Under the pieces are notes generated by a model that saw nothing but the letters and a program-made list of their open reading frames with translations, made no database searches and was not told the origin of the DNA. Below are positions 32,892 through 44,196 of a stretch of DNA of 64,000 nucleotides, piece by piece (positions within the stretch are counted from its first letter, which is position 1; each line of letters opens with the position of its first letter). The stretch is from Nematopogon swammerdamellus. Taxonomy: Eukaryota > Arthropoda > Insecta > Lepidoptera > Adelidae. Position numbers and translations under genes: made by a program. The stretch covers positions 18,811,741 to 18,875,740 of the forward strand of contig OX336348.1 of assembly GCA_946902875.1 (NCBI GenBank), read 5' to 3'.

Positions 32892-33206
32892 ATTGGCCTA
32901 CTGAATGTGCGGTCGCTCGGATCGGGTTTTGACGAGCTATATGCAACTGTTATGTCGCGCCAACTAGATTTGCTATTAATTAACGAAACCTGGCTCAAGG
33001 AAGGACCTACCGCTGAATACGACCTACCAGGCTTCACCTTACATCATATTCCTAGAAAAACATCTACTATAGATGGTGGCGTTGGAATTTATATCCGTGA
33101 AAATCTACACTACAAAATTATTAATAGCCCGTTTGACGGATTAAAACAAATGTGGATTAAAATTAAACTTCTCAAGTGCTCATGTGTAGTGGGCTTACCG
33201 TCCTAA
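32892..33206 (+). pseudogene. LINE endonuclease, N-terminal fragment
   Basis: LLNVRSLGSGFDEL, INETWLKEGP, GGVGIYIRENLHYKI are the first endonuclease motifs of a Jockey-like ORF2, including the catalytic Glu of ETWL. A frameshift after VVGL near 33195 would lead to YRPNS. The rest is missing here. A similar LINE resumes at 49881 on the same strand. Confidence 0.7.
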
Positions 33207-33256
33207 CTCAGTTAACGTAAATCTAGCGACCAACTAAACCAAACAAACAAACAACT

Positions 33257-33500
33257 AAACCAGTGCATTTCTCCGCACTGCCACTTATTACTAAACCAGC
33301 GCCTTTCTCCGCACTGCCACTTATTACTAAACCAGCGCCTTTCCCCGCACTGCCACTTATTACTAAACCAGTGCATTTCTCCGCACTGCCACTTATTACT
33401 AAACCAGCGCCTTTCTCCGCACTGCCACTTATTACTAAACCAGCGCCTTTCTCCGCACTGCCACTTATTACTAAACCAGTGCATTTCTCCGCAATGCCAT
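33257..33500. repeat. 36-bp tandem repeat, about seven units
   Basis: Unit ACTAAACCAGCGCCTTTCTC plus CGCACTGCCACTTATT, with small variants (GTGCATTT for GCGCCTTT). Because 36 is divisible by three, 12-residue repeat ORFs appear in several frames. Not a gene. Confidence 0.9.
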
Positions 33501-33714
33501 ACTTTACAAAATCCATTGTCTCTCCCAGCATAACCTCTTCTCATAGTTAGCGGATATGTTTTACAATAACAAATTTAGATTGTGTTCTCGATGAAAGATA
33601 TATTTAACTAAACATATCTTATTTTCAGTCAAATGATATATTACTTTATGATACAAAAGATCCAAAACAATATCATTTGATTAGTTTTACTTCTTAGACA
33701 CTCTCAAGGATTCA
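33501..33714. other. Non-coding sequence left of gypsy pol
   Basis: AT-rich; could include the 3' end of the gypsy element but no LTR partner is present in the window. Confidence 0.3.
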
Positions 33715-35947
33715 TTATACATCAATTTCATTTACTCGGTCGCTTCCATCAGAATTAGGACTCTCATTTCCCTCGACGCTTGCCATAGACGCATCCTCAT
33801 CGCTATCCTCACTGTCTTCGCCTCTCTTATAGTTAAGCCACGGTAATATCCTGTCTATAGCCACGATGTTTTTATAGAATTTCCCTTTTTTTGTCAGAGG
33901 TATCCTGCACTTCATACCTGTCATTGTCTAATACTGCCGTCACGCGGTACGGACCGCTGTATTTAGGGATAAGTTTGCGACTCTTGTCAGCACGATTATT
34001 ATTAGACGGACCCGCTTTCTGAAGCCTAACTAAATCATTTATACGAAAAATAGGGGGTGTTTTCCGTTTCCTGTTGAAGGTCTTTCTCTGACGATCCTGA
34101 TTTTTATGTACATGAGAGATTACTTCAGTTCGTAACTGAAGTATGTTCGGTTCTGTCCCAGTAACCCCGTCTAGTGAATTTTTTACTCGCGCTTCGGACA
34201 TGGCGACTGGTTTGTAACCGAATAACACCTCGGCTGGCGTCTTACCTATTCCTTTATTCAACGTATTGTTGAGTCCCCACTGTACAGTGCTCACGCACTC
34301 GTCCCACGACTTCTCATCTTTCCCATGACTAGACGCGGCGATAGCGCTAAGTATGGACCTGTTGTAGCGCTCGATTTGTCCGTTAGCTCGCGGTGTCGCG
34401 ACCGCGTTTCTTATATGCTTAACGTTAAGAGCTTGTATGAATTCCCCGAACAACCGACTTGTAAATGACGTACCACGATCAGATACGAGTCTAGTGTGCA
34501 CCCCGAAGGTATTGAAGTAGTCTTTAAGCACTGCAACTGACGCGTTGGACCTAGTATTCCTAACTGGTTTAATAACAATAAATTTCGTGAAGGCGTCGAT
34601 GATGCACAAGAGGTAAGAATGTCCCTTTTTACTCCTTACAAACGGCCCCAGGTGATCAATATGGACCGTGTGAAATGGACGATCAAGTTTTGGGATGGGC
34701 TGCAGAAACCCTGGTTTCTTTCCGCCCGGTGTTTTAGTAAATGAACATGTGAGACAGGATTCGACGTATTTCTTAACAAATCGCCTCATTTTAGCAAACC
34801 AATAGGTCTCGCGAATTTTACTAAGCGTTTTGTCGAATGAAAAGTGTCCAATGTCATCATGGCACTGTTTTAAGATATGCCATCGAACGCCTTTTGGCAC
34901 GACAAGCTTATCGCCTAGATCAGTCCTTCGATAGATCAGATCTCCTTTTATGAGGAAGTTGTCGCGCTCTTGCTTCGCCTGTTCATCATCAGTCGTCTTA
35001 AGAATATCTACAATGCGACGAATCTCCTGGTCGGCACTTTGCACCGTGGCTATCCACGTAGCACTAGAAACGCTCATTACCGCGAGTACTTCCCGATCGT
35101 CGTTTTCAGAAAAGCAGCATACAGGATTTCTACTTAAGGCATCAACGTGCGCCATGTTTTTCCCCGGTCTATATTCGATATAATGGTCAAATTCTTGCAT
35201 TGCACCCCACCAACGAGCTACGCGTGGAATCATATCCCTCTTTGTAAAGGTTGCACGTAATGAGTTGCAATCGGTAAGTATTTTAAAATGTATCCCGATC
35301 AAATAGACTCTAAACCTCTGTAACGAAGCGACCACGGCTAAGGTCTCGAGTTCGTAAGAAGTCATGTGCTGTTCTTCGGGCGAAGTCTGCCGGCTAAAGT
35401 ATGCAACGGCACGCATTTGACTATTCCCGTCCCTCTGCATTAATATACCACCAATGCCTATTTTGCACGCATCAGTGTGTAACTCCGTTTCAGCATTTGG
35501 ATCGTATAAGGCCAAAATCGGTCGATTCACCAACTCTAACTTCAGCGCCTCAAACGCTTTCGCTTGTTCATCTCCCCATTTTCATTTGGCGTCCTTCTTT
35601 AATAATGTCGTTAAGGGTCGCGCTATTACGGAGAAATTTCTAACAAAACGTCTAAAGTAGCTCGCCAGTCCAACGAACTGACGGATGTTGTGTTGGGACG
35701 AAGCAGTTGGAAATTTCGATACCGCATCTATTTTTCTCGCTCCCGGGCGAATACCGCGTCGCGATACTTCAAACCCTAGAAAGTCGACTTCTTCTTTAAA
35801 GAAGACGCACTTGGACAGTTTCAGCGTTAGGCCCGCATTGCGAAGCTGATTTAGTATTATTTTTAGCCGTTTTAGTCCCTGTTCGTAGTCTCCGGATGGC
35901 ACTAAAATATCGTCCATGTATACCACAGCTATAGTGTGGCGCAGTTT
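33715..35947 (-). pseudogene. Ty3/gypsy pol: RT end, RNase H, integrase
   Basis: The minus-strand frame begins mid-RT just before the catalytic YMDDILV and continues with the RT connection (GFEVSRRGIRP). RNase H follows (LHTDACKIGIGGIL, FSRQTSPEEQH, YELETLAVV), then the HHCC-type zinc site and DDE integrase (PFHTVHIDHLGPF, VSDRGTSFTS, ANGQIERYNRSI). An in-frame TGA at 35582-35584 splits it. A frameshift near 33872-33924 separates the acidic C-terminal tail. The 5' end is cut at 35947. Inactive. Confidence 0.9.
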
Positions 35948-36053
35948 GCCAAGAAGATAAGATAAGATAAGATAATCGTTTATTTTGCATAATAACTAAC
36001 TTAACCTATTTACATTTTATATACAATTCTTAATTTATGCAAAATTGGCCAAT
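35948..36053 (-). repeat. LINE 3'-tail fragment
   Basis: AAGATAAGATAAGATAA followed by TCGTTTATTTTGCATAATAA, the pattern of a minus-strand LINE 3' end with a short tandem tail. It separates the gypsy fragment from the long-LTR element. Confidence 0.5.
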
Positions 36054-36057
36054 CGGC

Positions 36058-37800
36058 TGTGACGGTTCGGTAATTATGAATATATCAGATAATTTCCAAC
36101 CTTCACGATTTGCGCGTTTGCTTCGACATCGTAGGGATGGCAGGTACATAGTCAGGGTAGAGCGAGGGGTAGGTATGAGGTAAAGGGGAAGCTTTCGAGG
36201 GAGGGGGGTGTAAACACAGCGTCGGTCGGTGACCGGGCACGTGACGGAGTTATTCAGGCGAGACGGGGGATGATGTAGACAGCGCGGGCGCATCCCCGAT
36301 CGTTTTTTTTATTTATAACAAGTAATTTTAAAGCCAAAAGACAATCGATGGATTTTATCGGTGGAATAACGCGAGAGTGATGAACCAGTGATTAAGACCG
36401 TGGAGTGCAGTGCTGATGTGAACTATGCAGGCGCGCCTGTTGAACTAATACAGTGACTGGAGCAGCGTGACGCTGGATTCTGATGAGTAGCGCATGGACA
36501 ATTACCGAATAATTCTCTAATTTTATAACATTTATGACTATTGTTTTGATTCTTCCCCGTTATAGGTGGTTTATATGTAATCGTATTTGTTCGGAATTAG
36601 TTGTAAGGGGAATTAAATGTTTGTGGGAGTGGAAGGTTCCCTCGGCTTTAAACGACTAGGTATATTTGGAAGTTTCCCACAGGCCGTGTTTCTACGTGGA
36701 TACGTACATAGTGTGTAAGGAGGAGCCTGCGTGCTTATTATTACGAACGAGACACAAGCAACAGCACCGGAAGGAATCAGTTGGTGACCAACAGATTCTC
36801 TCTCACGGCGGCGACGGAATACGATAATTTATATACACAGGAGCGGCTTGGAGACCTACAGTTTAATTTCTTCGAACGCCTCGCGACACGTAATTCCGTT
36901 TATTGACAATGACCTTTGGACTGGTGAGAGAGTAACTTGGAGTTGAGAGTTAAGAAACGTCTGTAGCAATTGGATCACGGAGTTCTGTGTCTGTCAGATA
37001 GGGTTTTCGGGCAGGCGTTCCATCTGAGCACTGGCGCGTGGTTGGAGGCTCTGATTGACAGGACGTATTACTCCTTGTTCCGCGAGCTGGGGACAAGCAT
37101 AGGAAGCTTTAGTGTCAAAGCAACCTGGACAGGTGCATATTATCTGCGGAGACAGCGCCTAACAAATAAGTTACATCTAAGAACTGGATTGTGAGTTGGG
37201 TGATTGACTTCGTGAATTTTAAGCTTTTGCCCAAACGTTGTGAAGACAAAAGGTCGGAGATATCTAGGTCACGGGGAGGGGACGAGACGGACATAATGAC
37301 GTTAGGATTTACCCGTTAGTTATAATTTTAGCTTCACGTGAAGACTGGTAGGTAGGCGTCTTTCCTTATGTGACAGTAACTGTCTCCGAATTATGAAACG
37401 TCATCACTCATGTAATAAATATCCTCAAATACAATTAATCATATCTCTATAAAATAAAATAATTTCTATCGGTGACAGGTTATTACGTTACATAATAATC
37501 TGCAGTGCCTCTTCGTGGCGAGGGACATCAGCCGGTGGCACTTTATTCGCATAATCGGGATCAAGGTGATTTACTGATCGATTGCATCTAATTATATGGT
37601 AATATAGCAACGAGGGACATCCCGGTATAACGAACACGGTGCCATAGGACTAAACTGTCGTAGGGACTCGTCTCTTAATGTCTTCACACCACTATAACGT
37701 TCACAGCCAAAATGAACATTTTCTCATTTTTATCTTAATCGAAAGGGCGTCTTCCCTTTCCCGCGTTGAAAAACGAGGGTCTGGGGGTGCTACTATCGCA
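36058..37800 (+). repeat. Long-LTR element, left LTR (1743 bp)
   Basis: TG...CA termini. It carries a 74-codon open frame at 36970-37194 that recurs in the right LTR but has no recognisable domain. Confidence 0.88.
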
Positions 37801-38620
37801 GTGGTGTCCGTTCCCAGTATTTAGCTAGACATGGGTCAATCTAATCAAAACAAATAAAACAAAATTAGTTTGATCCAGGCTAAAAAAGAATTTGGTTTAC
37901 TATTCACAACAATAAAGGGTTCTTAAAAAGACATTCCAAGCGAGTCCCAACGGCAGAGTGGTTTAGCATTATATTTTAGAAATTACCTTATAAGAGATAA
38001 TTTATTAGTAATAAGTACTATAAAATTTAATTTACGGTGGGAGTCAGAGTGCGCCCCTGCCTCGACTTGTTAGGCAGGACGGACTGGCGGTGCATGGTCG
38101 GCCGCCACATGTGCAGAATCTCGGGCGGCGACGGGGCTAGCTAGACCCACCCATCGCAGGTACCTCTGCGCTCGGCCGAGGGTCGGCTCTTTGTGATGTT
38201 ACGTCTAGGGGAGGTATGGACGTGCAGCTTAGAGCATTATTACTATCTCGTTGAATTGTAATATAATTATTTTAAGATTGTACTGGTAGATTCATATTAT
38301 AAATAATAATATGTCAGTAGAGTTATTGATTAACCGTTTTGAATTATGTAGTAAGTAGTTGGTCGACAGTACGCTAATTTTCCATTTGCTTTAGACATAG
38401 ATAAGTAGTGAATTAATAATATAGGTTTTGCGAGGAAGGAGGTCAAAAAATATAATCGGCATTAGGCGACATAGAAAATAATATTACGATTGTTTAGTAG
38501 CGTTGTTTTATATATGATTAGGTATTAATTAACGTAATTGAGTCGACCGTCCGACTGACAGTAAGCCTATTTTATACTTAAATACTTAGGTATAATTTCA
38601 CATAGGTATTATATTTAGGT
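37801..38620 (+). other. Leader of the long-LTR element
   Basis: Candidate primer-binding site TGGTGTCCGTTCCCAG at 37802-37817, then AT-rich untranslated sequence with no gene. Confidence 0.6.
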
Positions 38621-38624
38621 ATAG

Positions 38625-41114
38625 TGCGACGAACTAGCCTCCCACCAAAGTATATTTTGTGTTTATACTTCACCCGATAGGTGTTGTCGAATAATTATTC
38701 CGAAATTCCACGCTTCCGCGAGTAACCTCTAAAATAAAACATGGCCTGCGTTTAGCATTCAAGTGATCTCTAGGTAAACTCAAGCAATGCATACATACGT
38801 ATACACTGAATTAAGTGTAGATGGACCCTGTATCTTCCTCTCTTCGAAGAAGCGTTGTGTAACCGTATAACCCAGAGTACTAACTCAATCCCTAGCTTTC
38901 TATCCTAACCTTTGTTCTTCAAATAATATTCTAACTACATATGTAATTTTCTGCCTAAGTCCGCCTCTTCTATATTACTGTGTCTCTTCCCTCACATTGT
39001 AATTGTCTGTGTTCTCTCCTCCCAGAAATTGTGTTAATCAGTAATTTTCATATTATTCAAACAATTTCCCCCGAAGGGGAAGTAAGAAGCTCCACGAGTC
39101 CTGGGTTCCCTCACCCCTGGCCTCTCCACGCTCCTTACAGTGGCCACCAACCAGATAGGGCTGCCGTACTCCCAGCAGCTCTATTTCTGTATACCTAAGG
39201 GCCCCCTTTGTTTCCTATCCTGTGAAGAAACTGTTTCTCTTAGGAAGAGATTTAAAATGAAATTCGTGGTGTAATGTGGGTGATTTAGGGCCCCTATGGA
39301 CCTCAAATCCTAAAGGCGTGCGTGTGTGTGTGAGTGTGTGTGTGTGGTCCCTATCCTAACCTCGAAGTACTTCGTCCGACGGACTTCGCCTATCGAAAGA
39401 AGGCTACCACAGGTTTCCTCCTCAGACGGTCAGCTCAGCTTGCACCGGTCCTTAGAGTACAGCCACCCACTTCGCCCAGATAGAATAGGTATCGCACTAA
39501 CAGGTCATACTAACTGGGACCTCACAGCCTAGCAGGACTAAGGAGGACCACTGAGGGGTATTTACCTGGTCTTCCTAGTACCTCCCTCACTAAATACTAC
39601 ACACTATGGTATTAATCGTTCTCACGAAGTGAACCCTCTCTCCCTTGCAGGATTAAGGAGAATTAATTCACACAGTTACATGCTAACCTACCACTATGAG
39701 ATCAGTACTAATCAAATGAAATGGGTCCTCACGGCCTAGCAGGATTAAGGAGAATTACTGAGGGGTACTTACCTGGTCTTCCTAGTACCTAACCTCACTA
39801 AATACTACACACTATGGTACTACACGTTCTCACGAAGTGAACCCTCACTCCCTTGCAGGATTAAGGAGAATTAATTCACACAGCTACATGGCTCATCTAC
39901 CAATATGAATTTAGTGTTTGAAGAAACTAACTACCCACGTTATAATATGATAATTTAGCCAGAATTCCAGTTGCGCTTCGACCTTATGTTACGTCTTCTT
40001 ACCACGAGGCCTTGTGTCGTGATATCATTGAGAATCATCTGAATCTTGTGCGAACAAGCGTGTATGCTTATTCAGCATAGCTAGCGTTGCCCACCCAACA
40101 TTCCATCGAAAGGAATAGAACCTCGCATGAGTGCGCGCGTATGCATATTTCAGCAAAACCCGCAACCCTCATACAACATTCCTTGAAAGAACTCTGCGTG
40201 AGTGGGCGTGCAGCATATTTCAGCAAAACCCGCTCTCTCACCCAGTGCTCCGAAAGGGAAAAGAGCCCTGTAATAGTATGCGTGTATGCATATTTCAGCA
40301 TCGCTCGCATTCCACACAGTGCTCCAATGATGGTCCATATAATAATATTTCACATCCCTAATACTAGCAAATAAGTTCTGAAAAGCCAGTATTGTTTCCA
40401 AAACTAGCCCAGCCACCAAAAGAAGACTCCAATACAATGCAAGTTAATAGAACTGGTCGAATTGCAACTAGAAAACTCCAAAATATAGCGCGGCGCCCGA
40501 GACTCACCGAAACGTTGATGCCGAAAAACAATGGCGCTCGATGCGCGATGACCGGGGCTCAGGCAAGTTGTTCCTTCGAGGCTCGCAGTTGTACTCCCAG
40601 TCCTCTTCCCGTGTTACACGCCCTTAAATAGCCTCGCTTTCTTACTCCCATTCTCACCCCCACGACCAATCAGGAATCATCCCCAACATCGTTTCCGCGT
40701 TTCCCATTGGTCGACCAATCACAATGCCTGAAGCAATTTTCCTTAAAAATGCGTTCCATATTTCCCTAAAACTTTCAGTAACTAATCTCTGAAAAATGCT
40801 ACGAATTCACAAAAGTAGATGTAATACAGTCAATTCGTCCTATATCTTACTGCATGCCGACCTATAATACTTATCTATCATCATTTCTCGCTTATACGGT
40901 GTTGCTAGCTATTCCTGTTCAAAATGTATGCAAGTTGTATTATCTGCGCCTGACTACATGCCACCCGCTACAATTTATACGCAACGCGGTCTCTTTGCTA
41001 TACTCCCTAACCCAGGCGCTAAACTAACTCCTACGCCTTATAACATTTTACCAGCCAGCCTTCATACGTCCTATTGCTAGCTATTTTCATTGAGGTAGGT
41101 TGTGATTCGTCACA
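38625..41114. mobile_element. Solo LTR of a second long-LTR family, copy 1
   Basis: 2490 bp with TGCGACGAA at one end and TTCGTCACA at the other (imperfect inverted termini, TG...CA). Flanked by ATAG at 38621-38624 and 41115-41118. Matches 51185-53954. It includes internal repeats of CAGGATTAAGGAGAATTA units at 39530-39880 and TATGCATATTTCAGCA-type units at 40120-40320. Sits in the leader of the first long-LTR element. Confidence 0.88.
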
Positions 41115-41562
41115 ATAGTTATGTAGATGAGTAGGTATAATATGAAAACATATAGGCTTAATTTCCAGTGTAAAATACGGTTGAAAAACACAGTTTAACA
41201 TAATATGTAAATACATAGTTATAAGAAGAGCATTTTTCGGGAACCTGTTTATACATAGTAGGTAAATAAGAATATTATCTAAGTTAGCGAAGTAGCTTAG
41301 GGTGTAGGGATGTGCGTATTCGATAGTTTTAGGCGATTATTCTCATCGGTCGCCGATATGGCACTTAAATGACAGGATACCGAGCTTACCGTGTTTTGAA
41401 ACAAAGAAGACAGTAGGTCGGAATCGGGATTTCTTTTGTTCATTAAGTGCTCATGAGTACGCGGACATTCGGTTGGTATAGGCTGGGTTTAGAATAGAAT
41501 AGTAATTTATAGGGTTCCGCTTAGTTTATTATTATCTTTCTCCTTGTCAATATTTACAGAAA

Positions 41563-42454
41563 ATGGGTCGTTCTAAGAAAGCAGGCTTTATGTCTAGAAG
41601 GTCTGTCGCGGTACGAACTTCACCAAGATTCGCTGCCAAGTCTGACGGTGATGCAGTAAATACATCTCACTGTTCCAGAAATGATGGTTCTTCCAAAACC
41701 GGCTCTGTTTCTAGGAGGGGTGGGAAGCAGACTTCCGGTAGCAAGAACGACAAAGCCCGTTTGAGAAAATCAAAGGTTTTGTACCTAAATGGAATTTTAC
41801 GAGCCAACCTCAGACCATTGGTACGGCGAATCGCCTATTTAGAGAATATGGTGAACAAAAAGGTAGCTGACGCTGTTTGTAGCAACGTGTCTCCATTAAC
41901 CAGTAGGATTGCAGCCCTGGCAAATGCCAGGAGCTCGAGAGGTCTAGACGGTGGTCGGGTAGGCTCTGAATTAGACCAGGCAGTGCCTGTTATGCTAATC
42001 CCAGCACCACTTAGACCTAAGTATGCTGTCGGCGGGAGGACTCACCCTATGAACTTTTAGAAGATTTAGGTATTTACCTTAAGGCCACGGGCCGTAATAG
42101 CGACTTAGAAGTGGCGTGCGGTCGATTATCATGCGTAGCGAATGGACTACGTTTGATGATTTTAAGAGTGATTTCGTGAAGCAGTTTTGGGGTAAGGCTG
42201 AACAGAATAAATCGCGCAAAGAGGTGATATCAGGACGGTGGGGTGAAACTGAAACTATGTCGGCATATTTTATTCGTAAGTTCGCCTTAGCTCTTAGACT
42301 TTCAGATTCATTGCCTAAGGAGTTCTACGTGCAGGAAATTATAGCACAGTTTCCAGGCGAAATCTGTCGGCTTTGGTTAATCGCTAAAGGGACCTCTGCG
42401 AAACAGGCCCTCGAGTTTCTTCGACGCATAGAGGCGATTAACGTTGAGGGCTAG
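41563..42454 (+). pseudogene. Retroviral-type gag-like gene of the long-LTR element
   Basis: The first frame (41563-42060, 165 residues) is Ser/Arg/Lys-rich, then RANLRPLVRRIAYLENMV, and ends PMNF. A one-base loss in a T run at 42056-42059 would explain the break, since LEDLGIYLKATGRNSDLEV continues in another frame. The second frame (42116-42454) has SEWTTFDDFKSDFVKQFWG and TMSAYFIRKFALALRL, a retrotransposon-gag capsid pattern. No protease, RT or integrase follows. Likely a capsid relic. Confidence 0.7.
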
Positions 42455-42948
42455 AACTCATGCAAGCCAAGTCGAAAAAAAAAATCCCAAATTGTCCAGT
42501 GTCTACTGGCATGTCCTTGTAATTTACTACGACGTTATTCGTTTGGCGGGGACAAGTGTTACGTAGGCAATGGTAAATTACTTCTAGCGAAACTCAGACA
42601 TTCTGCTATAAAACTGCTCTTACGATGGCCGAAAACCATAGATCCTTTGTGTTCCGGCTGCAGGTCGTCGTAGGGCGTGTCCATTGTTTAATCTACGCCC
42701 GGCATATTTTGCTAGTGAAATGTATTAGACAGTGCGGGGTAGTGCGGAAGGACAATGGAAGACCGCCATAAAGTCTACCATTGGCGGGGAGGACCCGTCG
42801 CTCAAGCGGACACGTTCGCTTGGTGCACGGCTAGCCTGAGACTTCGCTGCAAGCTGGGAAATATGTAGGGAAGTTATATTTAGATTTCACTCCTGAGTGC
42901 AGTACGCTTGGAGAGCTTTGCATCAGTCTTGAAAATCTCGGGGAGGAC
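42455..42948 (+). other. Interior right end of the long-LTR element
   Basis: Possible frame-broken zinc-knuckle remnants near 42500-42680, and a G/A-rich stretch (GGGGAGGA, near 42939-42947) immediately before the right LTR, suitable as a polypurine tract. Confidence 0.4.
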
Positions 42949-44116
42949 TGTGACGGTTCGGTAATTATGAATATATCAGATAATTTCCAACCTTCACGAT
43001 TTGCGCGTTTGCTTCGACATCGTAGGGATGGCAGGTACATAGTCAGGGTAGAGCGAGGGGTAGGTATGAGGTAAAGGGGAAGCTTTCGAGGGAGGGGGGT
43101 GTAAACACAGCGTCGGTCGGTGACCGGGCACGTGACGGAGTTAGTCAGGCGAGACGGGGGATGATGTAGACAGCGCGGGCGCATCCCCGATCGTTTTTTT
43201 TATTTATAACAAGTAATTTTAAAGCCAAAAGACAATCGATGGACTTTATCGGTGGAATAACGCGAGAGTGATGAACCAGTGATTAAGACCGTGGAGTGCA
43301 GTGCTGATGTGAACTATGCAGGCGCGCCTGTTAAACTAATACAGTGACTGGAGCAGCGTGACGCTGGATTCTGATGAGTAGCGCATGGACAATTACCGAA
43401 TAATTCTCTAATTTTATAACATTTATGACTATTGTTTTGATTCTTCCCCGTTATAGGTGGTTTATATGTAATCGTATTTGTTCGGAATTAGTTGTAAGGG
43501 GAATTAAATGTTTGTGGGAGTGGAAGGTTCCCTCGGCTTTAAACGACTAGGTATATTTGGAAGTTTCCCACAGGCCGTGTTTCTACGTGGATACGTACAT
43601 AGTGTGTAAGGAGGAGCCTGCGTGCTTATTATTACGAACGAGACACAAGCAACAGCACCGGAAGGAATCAGTTGGTGACCAACAGATTCTCTCTCACGGC
43701 GGTGACGGAATACGATAATTTATATACACAGGAGCGGCTTGGAGACCTACAGTTTAATTTCTTCGAACGCCTCGCGACACGTAATTCCGTTTATTGACAA
43801 TGACCTTTGGACTGGTGAGAGAGTAACTTGGAGTTGAGAGTTAAGAAACGTCTGTAGCAATTGGATCAGGGAGTTCTGTGTCTGTCAGATAGGGTTTTCG
43901 GGCAGGCGTTCCATCTGAGCACTGGCGCGTGGTTGGAGGCTCTGATTGACAGGACGTATTACTCCTTGTTCCGCGAGCTGGGGACAAGCATAGGAAGCTT
44001 TAGTGTCAAAGCAACCTGGACAGGTGCATATTATCTGCGGAGACAGCGCCTAACAAATAAGTTACATCTAAGAACTGGCTTGTGAGTTGGGTGATTGACT
44101 TCGTGAATTTTAAGTA
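42949..44116 (+). repeat. Long-LTR element, right LTR, first part
   Basis: Matches 36058-37216 with a few substitutions. Interrupted by a LINE at about 44116. Confidence 0.88.
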
Positions 44117-44196
44117 TTTTTTTATTTATTTTTTTTTTTTATTGCTACCGAACTGGGTGGCTCTGTCCGAGGTCGCAACCTCAGGCGCAGCCAATT

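Noticed and set aside
33257..33500. CRISPR-like array or a repetitive antigen-type protein
   Set aside because: The 36-bp units are directly adjacent with no spacers, and the host is eukaryotic. The 12-residue ORFs arise because 36 is a multiple of 3.
36970..37194. 74-codon gene, repeated at 43861-44085
   Set aside because: It lies in the LTR of a retroelement and recurs only because the LTR does; no family signature.
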